A stretch of DNA of 64,000 nt from Dermatophagoides farinae (Eukaryota; Arthropoda; Arachnida; Sarcoptiformes; Pyroglyphidae), in NCBI RefSeq assembly GCF_024713945.1, contig NC_134679.1:3167001-3231000 (forward strand), in the 5' to 3' direction. This document shows positions 44,535-52,190 of the stretch, one piece after another (positions within the stretch are counted from its first letter, which is position 1; every line of letters begins with the position of its first letter). The position numbers and the translations under genes were made by a program. The notes beneath the pieces were generated by a model. That model saw nothing but the letters and a program-made list of their open reading frames with translations. It made no database searches and was not told where the DNA came from.

Positions 44535-45732
44535 TGCATGAATGAAAATTGAAAAAAAATTTTAATTTTCACTTAACACTGCTTTATGGTACTACCAAAA
44601 ATCTGATTACAACATTCAACCCTTCGAACGGATACAAAGTGTTCAATCCATCAATCATTCAATCATTTTTACGCAAATTTTACACAATTATGAGTGATTT
44701 GTGAATAATAAGTAAATTCACAATTTAAAATGGGAATCAAAAAAAAAATAACAAAATTAAAATAGCAACTATACCTTGTTGACGTTGTGAAATGATTATT
44801 GGTCTCGAAATGATTGAACCAAAACGATTAACGGCAAGGCACTCAATCTGATGTGATATGGTCATATATGGCTGTTGAAATGATGATGAATAATGATTAT
44901 AATTGTTCCCCATCTGATATAGATGGTGTTGATGATGATGATAATTGAGATTATTGTTATTACCATTGTTGTTCATTGATGATGATGATGATCCACCAAT
45001 AATCAATGTTTGTCCATCATTTCTCAGTGTGACCATTGCATTCAAATGAGGCCAATATTGTGGTGTATCCCAGCTATATTCAGTTTCACTTTCCATAATC
45101 ATCATTGTATTCATATCCTGTTGATTCAAATGATGATTCATCATGGTTATATTATCGATTCGCCAATATATTTTTGGTATTGGATATCCTTGAGCTTTAC
45201 ATGTCAATGTTAATCGTAATGTTTGGTTATCATAATATCGTTCTGAACCAGATGCAATATTAGGTTCGATAATAAAAATTGGACCTGAATATTCAGGACC
45301 GCCATTACTATCATGGTTATAATGTTCATAATCATCATTATCATCATCATAATAAAGATGATTAGTCCAATGATAATCTATTGGCGATTTTAATGATGGC
45401 AAACTATCAAAATAATTGGAAGAAGAAAAGGTGGAATCTCTTAATTGATGATGAAGATATCTACGAGGGCGTATGGAAGATGAGCGGTCACTAATGTTTA
45501 CTACCGTTGTTATCGGAACTATTGTAGAGACGGAGGTGGATGATGATGTTACAATTTGTTCGTGTGCATTTGAATGACTAATTGCCGTAATGTTCACAAC
45601 CGAAAGTGTGCAATACAATGGCAATAAAAACATCAACAATAAAAAAATGAACAGAAATTTTGGTTTCCATGTTGAAAATGGTTCAACCATCATATTGGTC
45701 ATTTTATTTCTTGTTATTTGGCAATTCATCAT
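5..45732 (-). CDS. Dscam: Dscam-family Ig/FN3 cell-adhesion receptor, 13 exons, C-terminus off the left edge
   Basis: Proposed join, 5' to 3' on the minus strand: 45732-44775, 25349-24723, 11047-10910, 10842-10675, 7335-6214, 3790-3344, 3278-3209, 3030-2927, 2863-2579, 2522-2157, 2096-1269, 1215-900, 843-5. It gives about 2089 codons with no internal stop, and most junctions are phase 1. Order seen: signal sequence, Ig1 to Ig9, FN3, FN3, then two FN3 domains that resemble Dscam FN5 and FN6. Known for the family: Dscam proteins are membrane adhesion molecules that mediate homophilic recognition between neurites and, in arthropods, also act in haemocytes. Typical architecture is Ig1-9, FN1-4, Ig10, FN5-6, TM. 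The TM and tail are not in the window. Family assignment rests on hallmark strings such as ECLAVNRFGSIISR (Ig1) and GKYTAYPSGELHVRDV (Ig2). It is a Dscam homologue; which chelicerate paralogue cannot be told from the sequence. Confidence 0.9.
900..1215 (-). CDS. Dscam: Dscam exon 12: FN3-2, first part
   Basis: The acceptor is TTTCATAG|CT and the donor ATATAAA|GTTTGT, phase 1 to phase 2; 316 nt. It encodes PPNDVPTDITILPLNTRSLK, ISWRPSRKP, ITGYYIGYRPH and LNNLKRATRYDI. The YYIGYR and LxxxTxYxI strings are FN3 C and E-F strands. The short intron of 56 bp (844-899) is read through by a longer open frame on the minus strand, so the splice is inferred from the restored FN3 sequence KIQAFNLAGAGPSS. 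Confidence 0.85.
1269..2096 (-). CDS. Dscam: Dscam exon 11: Ig9 and FN3-1
   Basis: The acceptor is TTATTAAG|TT and the donor GAAGAAC|GTAAGT, phase 1-1; 828 nt. Ig9 starts FPPQFLHGYYESKQ, with Cys in MVVLTCLVKL, Trp in NIRWFKD, and SDTGVYLCTAQNRYGSIRKN. FN3-1 follows: QPDRPEEIRADEIASQSIKL, TWPMPFDGNSPINEYVISYR and DLTPATTYVIQVKAKNSVGS. Ig9 joined to FN1 in one exon, and the DGNSP motif, fit Dscam closely. Confidence 0.9.
2157..2522 (-). CDS. Dscam: Dscam exon 10: Ig8
   Basis: The acceptor is AAAAATAG|TG and the donor GTCCATT|GTAAGT, phase 1-1; 366 nt. Strings: VAPIWLFEPEDIIAISGQML, VINCQAEGIPEPQVRWKVEG, an Asn/Ser-rich loop (SNSNSNS), then ENGSLIIKEVNRDDHRRYMC and GVGSGISTIIRLSV. The SGxSxxIxLSV end is characteristic of Dscam Ig8. 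Confidence 0.9.
2579..2863 (-). CDS. Dscam: Dscam exon 9: Ig7
   Basis: The acceptor is TTTTCTAG|CT and the donor GTTAATG|GTAAAT, phase 1-1; 285 nt, one complete Ig domain. Key strings: TGPRIDNFTFAPNLEEG, VVVCAVISGDSPIHIHWLKD, and GRYTCIASNMAASDRHYADL. In insect Dscam1 the corresponding Ig7 is encoded by many mutually exclusive exons; here a single exon is flanked by introns of 56 and 63 bp, which leaves no room for alternatives. Confidence 0.9.
2927..3030 (-). CDS. Dscam: Dscam exon 8: end of Ig6
   Basis: The acceptor is AATGGCAG|T and the donor GTCATCA|GTAAGT, phase 2 to phase 1; 104 nt. It encodes KINKKEDEGTYECEVAFASN then a G-strand TKLHLNVI, giving the F-strand Cys of Ig6. Confidence 0.85.
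3209..3278 (-). CDS. Dscam: Dscam exon 7: middle of Ig6
   Basis: A 70-nt exon, acceptor CACACAG|AT, donor ATCAG|GTAGGT, phase 1 to phase 2. It encodes DGSQRKLPTNGRQHISPNGT then LHI. The LPxNxRQ...PNGTLxI string is typical of Dscam Ig6. Confidence 0.85.
3344..3790 (-). CDS. Dscam: Dscam exon 6: Ig5 and start of Ig6
   Basis: The acceptor is TGAATAG|AT and the donor GGAAAAG|GTATAG, phase 1-1; 447 nt. Ig5: DQPPSIVEHFNELTIQPGES, FTLRCVSRGAPLAQIEWSLD, then DGGVYRCTAKNLAGSTYYEA. Ig6 begins with ADINLNCPFYGYPIKTISWF, matching the CPxxGYPI pattern of Dscam Ig6. Both B-strand Cys residues and the C-strand Trp residues are present. Confidence 0.9.
3791..6213 (-). other. Dscam intron 5 (2.4 kb)
   Basis: Mostly A/T-rich sequence with a GT microsatellite near 5162-5187. 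I found no supported gene, RNA or mobile element. Confidence 0.65.
6214..7335 (-). CDS. Dscam: Dscam exon 5: Ig3 and Ig4 with long low-complexity loops
   Basis: The acceptor is TTTATTAG|GT and the donor TTTGTGG|GTAAGT, phase 1-1; 1122 nt. Ig3 runs from DIFPPRIVHRL with B-strand PLLIPCAAHSQP and C-strand YKWYW. It then has an insert of about 80 residues including a ten-Gln and Ser-rich stretch (7070-7145), and an F-strand HSNAGHYIAIVANTVGYDRC. Ig4 has RGETIRIRCTVHGFPLSDVY (B and C strands), an insert of about 85 residues, and KSGMYQCFARNRFETTQATI. In Ig3 the F-strand position after GHYI is Ala rather than the usual Cys; a Cys lies eight residues on. Ig4 has the usual pair. Fusing two Ig domains into one long exon is unlike the split exons further 3'. 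Confidence 0.85.
7336..10674 (-). other. Dscam intron 4 (3.3 kb)
   Basis: A/T-rich low-complexity DNA with GAT/ATC and poly(A/T) tracts. I saw no exon-like Ig sequence, RNA gene or mobile-element termini in it. Confidence 0.65.
10675..10842 (-). CDS. Dscam: Dscam exon 4: Gln-rich insert at the end of Ig2
   Basis: The acceptor is CATTCAG|AT and the donor TCAG|GTATGT. It is 168 nt, symmetric phase 1-1. It encodes DMHINHQFI, an eight-Gln run, QPSLSNNQQQ and ends ESTFAQIILS. Only the last residues resemble an Ig G-strand. Because it is symmetric, exon 3 could splice straight to exon 5 without losing frame, so this could be a cassette; that is inference. Confidence 0.72.
10910..11047 (-). CDS. 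Dscam: Dscam exon 3: second half of Ig2
   Basis: The acceptor is AATATAG|GC and the donor TTTCAG|GTAAAA, both phase 1; 138 nt. Translation: GKYTAYPSGELHVRDVDEHD then ARRTYQCAVYHHQQYQY. The PSGELHVR and RTYQC strings are the D-F strands of Dscam Ig2, with the F-strand Cys partner of the Cys in exon 2. A 67-bp intron separates it from exon 4. Confidence 0.88.
11727..11945. repeat. Dispersed repeat copy R1, internally deleted
   Basis: It begins with AGTAGCACTATAGGGACATT and ends with CCTTAAGAAGAATGTTAGAC. It contains a middle block around TTTTTGGATGGAATCGACAA. The same three blocks occur in the same order at 12447-13019. R1 is about 350 bp shorter, as if internally deleted. No inverted termini are evident. 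Confidence 0.6.
12447..13019. repeat. Dispersed repeat copy R2, longer, with a 41-bp tandem duplication
   Basis: It shares the left, middle and right blocks of R1 in the same orientation. It also carries two adjacent 41-bp units at 12557-12597 and 12598-12638, each starting GATTCTGAACTGGTCGTG. The pair could be an old mobile element and its deletion derivative, or a local duplication. The coding relic at 13088 follows directly. Confidence 0.6.
13088..13560 (+). pseudogene. Degraded coding relic, unrecognised
   Basis: An open stretch at 13091-13311 reads SYDDEISNFKFGSNRYQ and continues through YIEQVQVDVINFYNYFYWSP to GHLRAITTMK with diverse, protein-like residue use. After a gap of stops, a second open stretch at about 13378-13560 reads ERIDEKSIVWNGKNLDSTIH, later a stop, then FSHMDVIDYYNKKKKYPKYL. 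It has no ATG start, so it looks like a decayed gene or mobile-element ORF lying just right of a dispersed repeat. I do not recognise the family. Confidence 0.3.
16836..16978 (+). pseudogene. Short degraded coding relic, unrecognised
   Basis: One plus-strand frame reads SSDNINKAYK, an in-frame TAA, then DGEDSSSKIELYEMLLMSYI and NHKGKDIVVDSERM before a stop. Residue usage is balanced and unlike the surrounding homopolymer-driven translations. It sits alone in an intron of the opposite strand. No start or splice sites are evident. It may be a retrocopy fragment or transposon remnant; I do not recognise the protein. Confidence 0.2.
23331..23359. repeat. (ATCT)n microsatellite
   Basis: Tandem ATCT units in Dscam intron 2. 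Confidence 0.85.
24717..24723 (-). promoter_or_regulatory. GC-AG splice donor of Dscam exon 2
   Basis: Read on the minus strand the junction is AG|GCAAGT, a perfect match to the U1-complementary consensus used by GC donors. The GT two codons on (AA|GTGTTA) throws the frame to an early stop after WKW-like sequence. A GT further in (AAGT|GTTATC) keeps the frame but is a weak site and adds two residues (Lys, Cys) to the conserved GKY turn. The GC site reproduces the family sequence. Confidence 0.75.
24723..25349 (-). CDS. Dscam: Dscam exon 2: Ser/Gln-rich linker and first half of Ig2
   Basis: The acceptor is TATTTACAG|TT, phase 1. The split codon gives Val, then FTNGLNRSSSSQSQS. A Ser/Asn-rich stretch leads to IQLYDEFVSRGNVAVLKCLVV, the A-B strands of Ig2 with the B-strand Cys. 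A second Ser-rich insertion, (GAT)n on the plus strand, sits between B and C. The C-strand is VIFEWRIKNG. The exon ends at SNQTQ plus one base, where the next exon gives GKYTAYPSGELHV. The same break within Ig2 is used in insect Dscam between exons 4 and 5, as I recall. The only well-fitting donor is GC, not GT: CAAG|GCAAGT. Confidence 0.85.
27962..28099 (+). CDS. Candidate 45-aa secreted micro-ORF or first exon, within Dscam intron 1
   Basis: ATG to TAA encodes 45 residues beginning MKFVITLAFMTIMESVTFYL, which resembles an N-terminal signal peptide. A TATAAATAG motif lies at 27922-27930, about 32 bases before the ATG, so any 5' UTR would be very short. A GTAACA after codon 15 could act as a splice donor, making this the first exon of a nested gene, but I could not find a convincing second exon. 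The call may be chance in A/T-rich DNA. I recognise no family. Confidence 0.2.
   Translation: MKFVITLAFMTIMESVTFYLLILTTDSQLFFCIKFISMFYATHFR
30921..30952. repeat. (TTTG)n microsatellite
   Basis: Eight tandem TTTG units in Dscam intron 1. Confidence 0.9.
34427..34455. repeat. (GGAT)n microsatellite
   Basis: Tandem GGAT units with one variant unit (AGAT) near the right end. Confidence 0.85.
36001..36066. repeat. (GAAT)n/(TAAA)n compound microsatellite
   Basis: Two GAAT blocks flank a block of TAAA units, 66 bp in all. Confidence 0.85.
43386..43412. repeat. (GT)n microsatellite
   Basis: Twenty-seven bases of uninterrupted GT in Dscam intron 1. Confidence 0.9.
44496..44530. repeat. (GT)n microsatellite, 35 bp
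   Basis: Longest uninterrupted GT run noticed in the window, lying about 245 bp into intron 1 next to the Dscam exon 1 donor. Confidence 0.9.
44775..45732 (-). CDS. Dscam: Dscam exon 1: start, signal sequence, Ser/His/Asn-rich stretch, Ig1
   Basis: The first Met (MMNCQITRNK) follows an in-frame TAG 24 nt upstream, so this start is favoured; Met11 or Met14-15 are alternatives. A hydrophobic stretch at about residues 25-44 (KFLFIFLLLMFLLPLYCTLS) is the signal sequence, unusually far from the N-terminus. About 110 residues of Ser-, Asp- and His-rich sequence follow. Ig1 starts at GPIFIIEPN, with B-strand Cys in LTLTCKAQGYPIPKIYW and F-strand Cys in IECLAVNRFGSIISR. Between them the domain carries Met-, Ser-, Asn- and His-rich insertions. 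The donor is CAACAAG|GTATAG, phase 1, at 44774. Any 5' UTR intron or promoter upstream is not resolved. Confidence 0.88.
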
Positions 45733-46993
45733 TTTCTTTTCATCAACAGCTATCTATCTATAGCTGACGATCGAATTTCAATTATTATGATCAAAAAATT
45801 TTTTTTTTTTATCACTGGATGGTCATTATTTTCTTTTTATAAATTTTTTTCCGGTCAATTGAATGGAATACTTGAAAATTATGTCTTGCTTACGTGTGCG
45901 TAGGAGATGAGGGAAATAATTTAAAACAAAAAAAAACAACCAAAACGATGGACAATTCAATCGATAAAATCAATAGTTGGAATTATTTCGTCTTTCTTTA
46001 TTTGCCGATTATATTGATCTATCGATTGATGGATTCTTTTCTTGGATGATGAGTAGTCGAATGTAGAGAGAATCATGTTAAGCCAAAAAATAAAACAAGA
46101 TGATGATGTTGATGATAAAGATTGTAACATTAATAATAACGGAAATATTAAACCAAATATATCCTGCTATCAATTTCAGATGATTTAGAAAGTTTTTTAA
46201 AATAAAAAGACAAAGAATATAAAACAATGATGAAAAATTTTCACTTATAAGTTTTTATGCATGTAGAATATTCAATAAAGAAAATGATGTTATAGAAAGT
46301 TTTCCTTTTAACACTTGTCGTTATCGTATCATCATTTCATAAAATGTTGACAATAATTTTATCGTCATTTTTCTCTCACACTTTCTCACTATTGTTGTGA
46401 CAAAGAGAATGTTTTAAACACTTTGTTACCAAACTCATCATGAGTCTCATTATCATTTTGATGATGATGATGATGATGATAATGATGATTATGTCTATGT
46501 TAATTCGAGATGGACTTTTCTGGGATATAGATACTTTGTTCAATATCTAATAATTGCCGGAAAAAAACATTTCAACTATATTGAACGAATTTCAAATAAT
46601 AGAATGTATCAAGATATTTTTTTTTCACTCTCACTCTCTCACCCTCTCTCTCTCTCTCTCTCTCTTTATTTCCGATTTGACGGTTGAAAAAAAATGTCGT
46701 CGTTATCCAAATCACATACACACGCAAACATATACAACGGTGTATGGATATAATAAATTAGTATAATTAATGTCAACACTATCCCAACATAGATGAACGT
46801 TGACGTGGTTGATGATTACAATTTTTTTTTGTTTTGCTTCACGACAATGATAATTTGTATCTTTGAAAAAAAACAGAGCGATGAAATTGTAATGAAATTG
46901 AGAAATACAAAGAAGAACCGGAATATTTTTTTTTATATTTACTTTAGCCTGATTAGTTGGATTGAAAATCCTGTCTGTCGTCTTTTATTAATA
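45733..46993. other. Intergenic, upstream flank of Dscam
   Basis: This 1.3-kb stretch lies directly upstream of the Dscam start and should hold its 5' UTR and promoter, but I could not identify a TATA box or initiator I trust. Contents are A/T-rich with a GAT run near 46461-46480 and a CT-rich tract near 46625-46668. Confidence 0.5.
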
Positions 46994-49307
46994 TTTTTTT
47001 TTCGTTTGTTTTGTTGTTACTGTAATTAAATCTTCTCATATTTCAAGTCTTTGATCAATCAAAGTGGATCGTTGGTTAAATTTCTTGCCGAAAAAAAATC
47101 ATTGCGAACCAAGATATATTTGATGAGTATGTGTCGTGTGTGTGTGTGAGTGCGTGTGTGTGGTAGAGTGAAATGAATGAACGAAAAAAAAATAATTTAC
47201 ATCAATTTAAAACGGTAAAACGGTTTCCCATCACAATCGATACGATTCGAATTTTGTGATTGAATTTCATTGACGATCAACATTCATTACGATTGAATGA
47301 TTTTCACGATACAAAAAAAAATAAAATGAAATATATTTATATTGAACAAAAAACATTAAGAACAACAATGACGATCACTTTTGGCGCCAAAAATTTGTGC
47401 TTGAATAATTCGATCCAAAATAAAAATAAAGAAACATTCAATAATGAAATAAACACACACATGCACACACACATACATTGGATATAATCACAAATGAAAT
47501 TCTGTTTCAACAACAACAACAAACTAGGATCTGAATAGAACCAATGTTCGAGCTCAACTGAATGAATCGTGAACAAGATTTGGTGCTTAAAAAACCAAAA
47601 AAAAATAATAATAAAAGATCTACAGAATGGCGCCTGGTCGATCGTCGTATTTTTCGACGCTTCCAAACAACTTTTTCTATATATAGCAAAATGATTCAAA
47701 TGGGACAAATACGGAAAGCGAACAAGTTCCAGTATTTTGCAAAGATTCTTGTCTTTCTCTCTCTCACACACACACACATACACACGTGGTCGTTTTGCTT
47801 TTTCACGCCTTTGCCATGATGATGACAAACATAAAAAACTTTTTCCCTATCAAAAGTTTTCATCATCGTTATAACATGTTGTTGTTGTTGTTGTTAATTT
47901 TTGATTTTTATCATACAAAAAAAAACTACATGCCATTTCATTATTTGAATATAATATATAAAGGGCAAACAAAACAGAATCCAATACGACATCATGTCGA
48001 TTTTATTCAAACACCTTACAAAGTTTGTTTTTCTTTTCTCATGTTCCATGGTCAGAAATGCAGTGAATTTTTTTTTTCCAAAAGACCAATCTATTTGATT
48101 TGATAGTTGTTGTCATTGCCGTCGTCCGAAAATTTGATTTTCTTTTTTTTTCTTTTTTTTTCAATGTTCAAAAGTTAACTTTGTCTTGGTGTTTGTGTTT
48201 GTTGACATCATTTTCAAACAAACAAACAAACAAACAAACAACAACAACAACAACAGCAGCAGCAACAACAACAACAACAATAAACTTGTCGAATGGAAAA
48301 GACAACCAGAAAAAAAAGACAACCAGTGTAAAAAAAATCTTTCTGAGAAAGAATCAAAAAAAAATTACTTTTTTTCCTATAAAAAAACGACAAAAAATGA
48401 CCATAAGCTTGAATCCGAAATAAAATCTTTGCTGTGATACGATTGAAAACAAACTCTGATTGTCAAATGAAATGAAATTGAAAAGTTATTAAAGTCATCA
48501 ATGAAAAGAATGATCATGATGATGATGATGATGACGACAATGACGGTAACAACAACAACAAAATATCTAGCAAACACCAAATCAATGAAAAGCTGGATAT
48601 ATCTTTCGTTTTAGCGATCAAATCAAATCGAATCAAATTCTATAACTGGATATTATTACATTTTTTTTTTATTGTTGTTCACACTATTTCGATCAATTTT
48701 TTTATGACAACCAACGTCAACCACGGCTACTACTATGGCCAATAAGACATAAAGTGAATGGAATGAAAATCATAAATCGAAATTGGGTTTATTTGTGGTC
48801 CATCCATATTTCTAAATGAAAAAAACCGAAAATTCTGGAAAAAAAAGAAATGTATTCAACATATAATACAAGTAGTAGCAGCAAAATTATTTCTTCTTTT
48901 TTTTTGTTCGTAATTTTATCATCATCATCGATGATTATCATCCTTGCCAATCTCATCTCACCCGTCCGAAAAAAAACTATAGTTACGAAACTATCAAAAA
49001 AAAAATTTATTTCCGATATGGTCGTTATTATGGTGGTTATGGCGGTGGTGGTGGTGATGGTGATTATTATTATAGTTTTTTTGTGCCATTTATTTTTTTT
49101 TTTTTGCATTTCTATTTCTGAGGCCAGAACTTACCGAGACTAATTAGAATAATATGATAATCATACACACACACACCATTTATTGGTTAGGATAAATATA
49201 TGACAATGATGATTAGTTAGTTATATTAGTTACAACTCGGAATATTTGAATAAATGAATGGATGAATAAATGAATTGGTCTAATGGATGAAAAAAAATGA
49301 AGGAAAA
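46994..49307. repeat. Direct tandem duplication, unit 1 (uninterrupted)
   Basis: About 2.3 kb, starting in poly(T) before CGTTTGTTTTGTTG and ending at ATGAAGGAAAA. The same sequence follows from 49308 to 55684 once the 4107-bp insertion is removed. Copies differ mainly in A/T-run, CA-repeat and CAA-repeat lengths; unit 1 has an extra CAAA/CAGCAG stretch at 48217-48280. Identical small ORFs in both copies (47260-47487 and 49577-49804) start at TTG and look non-coding. I see no gene in the unit. Confidence 0.9.
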
Positions 49308-50413
49308 TTTTTTTTTTCGTTTGTTTTGTTGTTACTGTAATTAAATCTTCTCATATTTCAAGTCTTTGATCAATCAAAGTGGATCGTTGGTTAAATTTCT
49401 TGCCGAAAAAAAATCATTGCGAACCAAGATATATTTGATGAGTATGTGTCGTGTGTGTGTGTGAGTGCGTGTGTGTGGTAGAGTGAAATGAATGAACGAA
49501 AAAAAAAAATAATTTACATCAATTTAAAACGGTAAAACGGTTTCCCATCACAATCGATACGATTCGAATTTTGTGATTGAATTTCATTGACGATCAACAT
49601 TCATTACGATTGAATGATTTTCACGATACAAAAAAAAATAAAATGAAATATATTTATATTGAACAAAAAACATTAAGAACAACAATGACGATCACTTTTG
49701 GCGCCAAAAATTTGTGCTTGAATAATTCGATCCAAAATAAAAATAAAGAAACATTCAATAATGAAATAAACACACACATGCACACACACATACATTGGAT
49801 ATAATCACAAATGAAATTCTGTTTCAACAACAACAACAAACTAGGATCTGAATAGAACCAATGTTCGAGCTCAACTGAATGAATCGTGAACAAGATTTGG
49901 TGCTTAAAAAACCAAAAAAAATAAAATAAAAGATCTACAGAATGGCGCCTGGTCGATCGTCGTATTTTTCGACGCTTCCAAACAACTTTTTCTATATATA
50001 GCAAAATGATTCAAATGGGACAAATACGGAAAGCGAACAAGTTCCAGTATTTTGCAAAGATTCTTGTCTTTCTCTCACACACACACACATACACACGTGG
50101 TCGTTTTGCTTTTTCACGCCTTTGCCATGATGATGACAAACATAAAAAACTTTTTCCTTATCAAAAGTTTTCATCATCGTTATAACATGTTGTTGTTGTT
50201 GTTGTTAATTTTTGATTTTTATCATACAAAAAAAAACTACATGCCATTTCATTATTTGAATATAATATATAAAGGGCAAACAAAACAGAATCCAATACGA
50301 CATCATGTCGATTTTATTCAAACACCTTACAAAGTTTGTTTTTCTTTTCTCATGTTCCATGGTCAGAAATGCAGTGAATTTTTTTTTCAAAAGACCAATC
50401 TATTTGATTTGAT

Positions 50414-50429
50414 CACAGAAAAGAAAGTA
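50414..50429 (+). repeat. Left terminal inverted repeat of the 4.1-kb element
   Basis: CACAGAAAAGAAAGTA, preceded by AT (50412-50413). It is the exact reverse complement of 54505-54520. Confidence 0.92.
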
Positions 50430-50750
50430 AAAAGGTTAGTACTAACCCATTTGGGTTCGTTGACAAAAAATAACCTTTTCAGGTTAGTACTAACCAATTG
50501 GGGTGATGAGCAATTTTGTCAACCGATTGTTGCAACAATATATCGAAATCATCGATTGTGACGTTCATCACACGATTGTTGCAGCAGTTTAACCCCCTTT
50601 TATTTCCTTTACCCCCATATTAATTTAATCGATATATATTGAAATTTAATTGATTTTATTGAAATATTAATTTATTAAAATATTAGAAATAATAAAATAC
50701 ATCCATATTTCACATTCAAATTGCGCCATACAACGTTAATTGTCCCGTTT

Positions 50751-51230
50751 GAAATAGATCCAATATTCGCGGTCCATGTTACAAGACAATGTCCAAATTC
50801 TATCCGTGGTTCGAGATTCAATTTCCCAATTGTTCGCCGGCGATCCTAAGTGAAGATAAATATTAGTTGTTTGTTCAATTAATCTATTCATTTGCTTACC
50901 ATGATCATTTGAAATAGATCCAATATTCGCGGTCCATGTTACAAGACAATGTCCAAATTCTATCCGTGGTTCGAGATTCAATTTCCCAATTGTTCGCCGG
51001 CGATCCTAAGTGAAGATAAATATTAGTTGTTTGTTCAATTAATCTATTCATTTGCTTACCATGATCATTTGAAATAGATCCAATATTCGCGGTCCATGTT
51101 ACAAGACAATGTCCAAATTCTATCCGTGGTTCGAGATTCAATTTCCCAATTGTTCGCCGGCGATCCTAAGTGAAGATAAATATTAGTTGTTTGTTTAATT
51201 AATCTATTCATTTTCTTACCATGATCACTT
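50751..51230 (-). repeat. Three tandem 160-bp units, each exon-like plus short intron-like
   Basis: Copies are 50751-50910, 50911-51070 and 51071-51230; the period is exactly 160 bp, and the third has a few changes near its end. On the minus strand each unit contains an acceptor-like CACTTAG and a donor-like ATCATG|GTAAGC. These bound a 106-bp segment (for example 50900-51005), with a 54-bp intron-like remainder, the same size as the short introns of genes in this window. One frame of the 106-bp segment reads NLEPRIEFGHCLVTWTANIG; another reads NNWEIESRTTDRIWTLSCNM before a stop. 106 is not a multiple of three, so successive copies change frame. The source protein is not recognised. Confidence 0.8.
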
Positions 51231-52190
51231 TCAAGTATGTGTTCCATCCAATGAATCTTCGACTTATAATTATGTTTTCGATCGCTTCATTGATTCCAAA
51301 GATTCAATCAGCATCAAATTCAATAGGAAATAGCTCAGATCATGTTCCTAATCTAACCCTAGCCTAACCTGTTATAATGTGTTGAACATGGCCAAACTAT
51401 TCTTGAATTGAATGCTGATGAACAATGGAACCGCCGAATTGATCTCGAACATAATCATCAATCGAATTTCAATTTGATGATTGTAAAATTTCAGGAACAA
51501 ACCTAATAAAAAAAGATAGACCAGTCTTTATTAGATATGAAGAATGAATATGCCGACTTACCGAATAAGTTGCTCCAACAATCCAATCCAATTCAGGCCT
51601 TTGAGAAATGTAAGTGTTAGAATCATTGATCGATAGCGAAATTAGAAAGTTACCTGATGGTGAACATGATGTTTCATTGGACATCGTACCATGTCAGTGA
51701 CCAGATATCCACCAATAAATTTGTAATGTTCGGCATCATTACCATGATCGTTTTTATAAAGACGGCACCAATTATATGTCTAATGATGATCATTGATCAT
51801 CAATGAAAATTTTATGCTTCAAAAGACAAAGAAAATTGTTAGCATTTTCAATGTAAAGCATATTGCAAATTACCTCATTGACCAAGCTTTCATATATTAA
51901 TCTGGATTCCAATTATCATACATTAGATATAATGGATTCTGAAAAAGAAAACTTGAAAAGGAATGTGAATGAATACAATTTGGTGAAAAACAAAATGTCA
52001 TAAATACATTTGAAAGTCATCAAAAATGGAATTTTTTAGCCAGCTTGAATCATGATTACATGACCGAACCAAACGATCTTCATCGATTTCGGGGGCAATT
52101 TTTGATCTTAGACCACAATAACTATGAACAACGATAATCTTGAATCGATTAAAGTCTTTGTTCCAAAATTTAGTACAAAAATCCACGATT
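51220..52190 (-). pseudogene. Decayed multi-exon gene fragments inside the 4.1-kb element
   Basis: Several exon-like minus-strand pieces are bounded by AG and GT. One near 52000-52190 reads DFCTKFWNKDFNRFKIIVVH then YCGLRSKIAPEIDEDRLVRS. One near 51871-51940 reads NPLYLMYDNWNPD, a stop, YMKAWSM. One near 51652-51780 reads TYNWCRLYKNDHGNDAEHYK then FIGGYLVTDMVRCPMKHHVH. One near 51565-51605 reads PELDWIVGATYS. One ending at 51220 reads ENIIISRRFIGWN. Frames between neighbouring pieces do not join cleanly and one has an internal stop, so this is a broken gene copy with introns retained, which points to capture at DNA level. I do not recognise the family. Confidence 0.5.

Larger units (their letters stand above)
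25350..44774 (-). other. Dscam intron 1 (19.4 kb), low-complexity
   Basis: The intron lies between a phase-1 GT donor and a TTTACAG acceptor. It holds A/T homopolymers of 8-18 bases, GAT/ATC, CAA and GT/CA microsatellites, and short ORFs with low-complexity translations. On either strand I found no Ig-like exon, RNA gene or mobile element with recognisable ends. The one item noted separately is a small plus-strand ORF behind a TATA-like motif near 27922-28099. Confidence 0.75.

Noticed and set aside
47260-47487. Open frame MNFIDDQHSLRLNDFHDTKK, repeated identically at 49577-49804
   Set aside because: It is identical only because it lies in the tandem duplication. It begins at TTG, has low-complexity composition and no motif.
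50434-50495. GGTTAG/CTAACC motifs as interstitial telomeric repeats
   Set aside because: They occur as spaced 14-bp palindromes tied to the element ends, not as head-to-tail TTAGG arrays.
50805-50820. B-box-like GGTTCGAGATTC as a tRNA gene
   Set aside because: No A box, acceptor stem or clover-leaf, and it lies within the triplicated exon-like unit.
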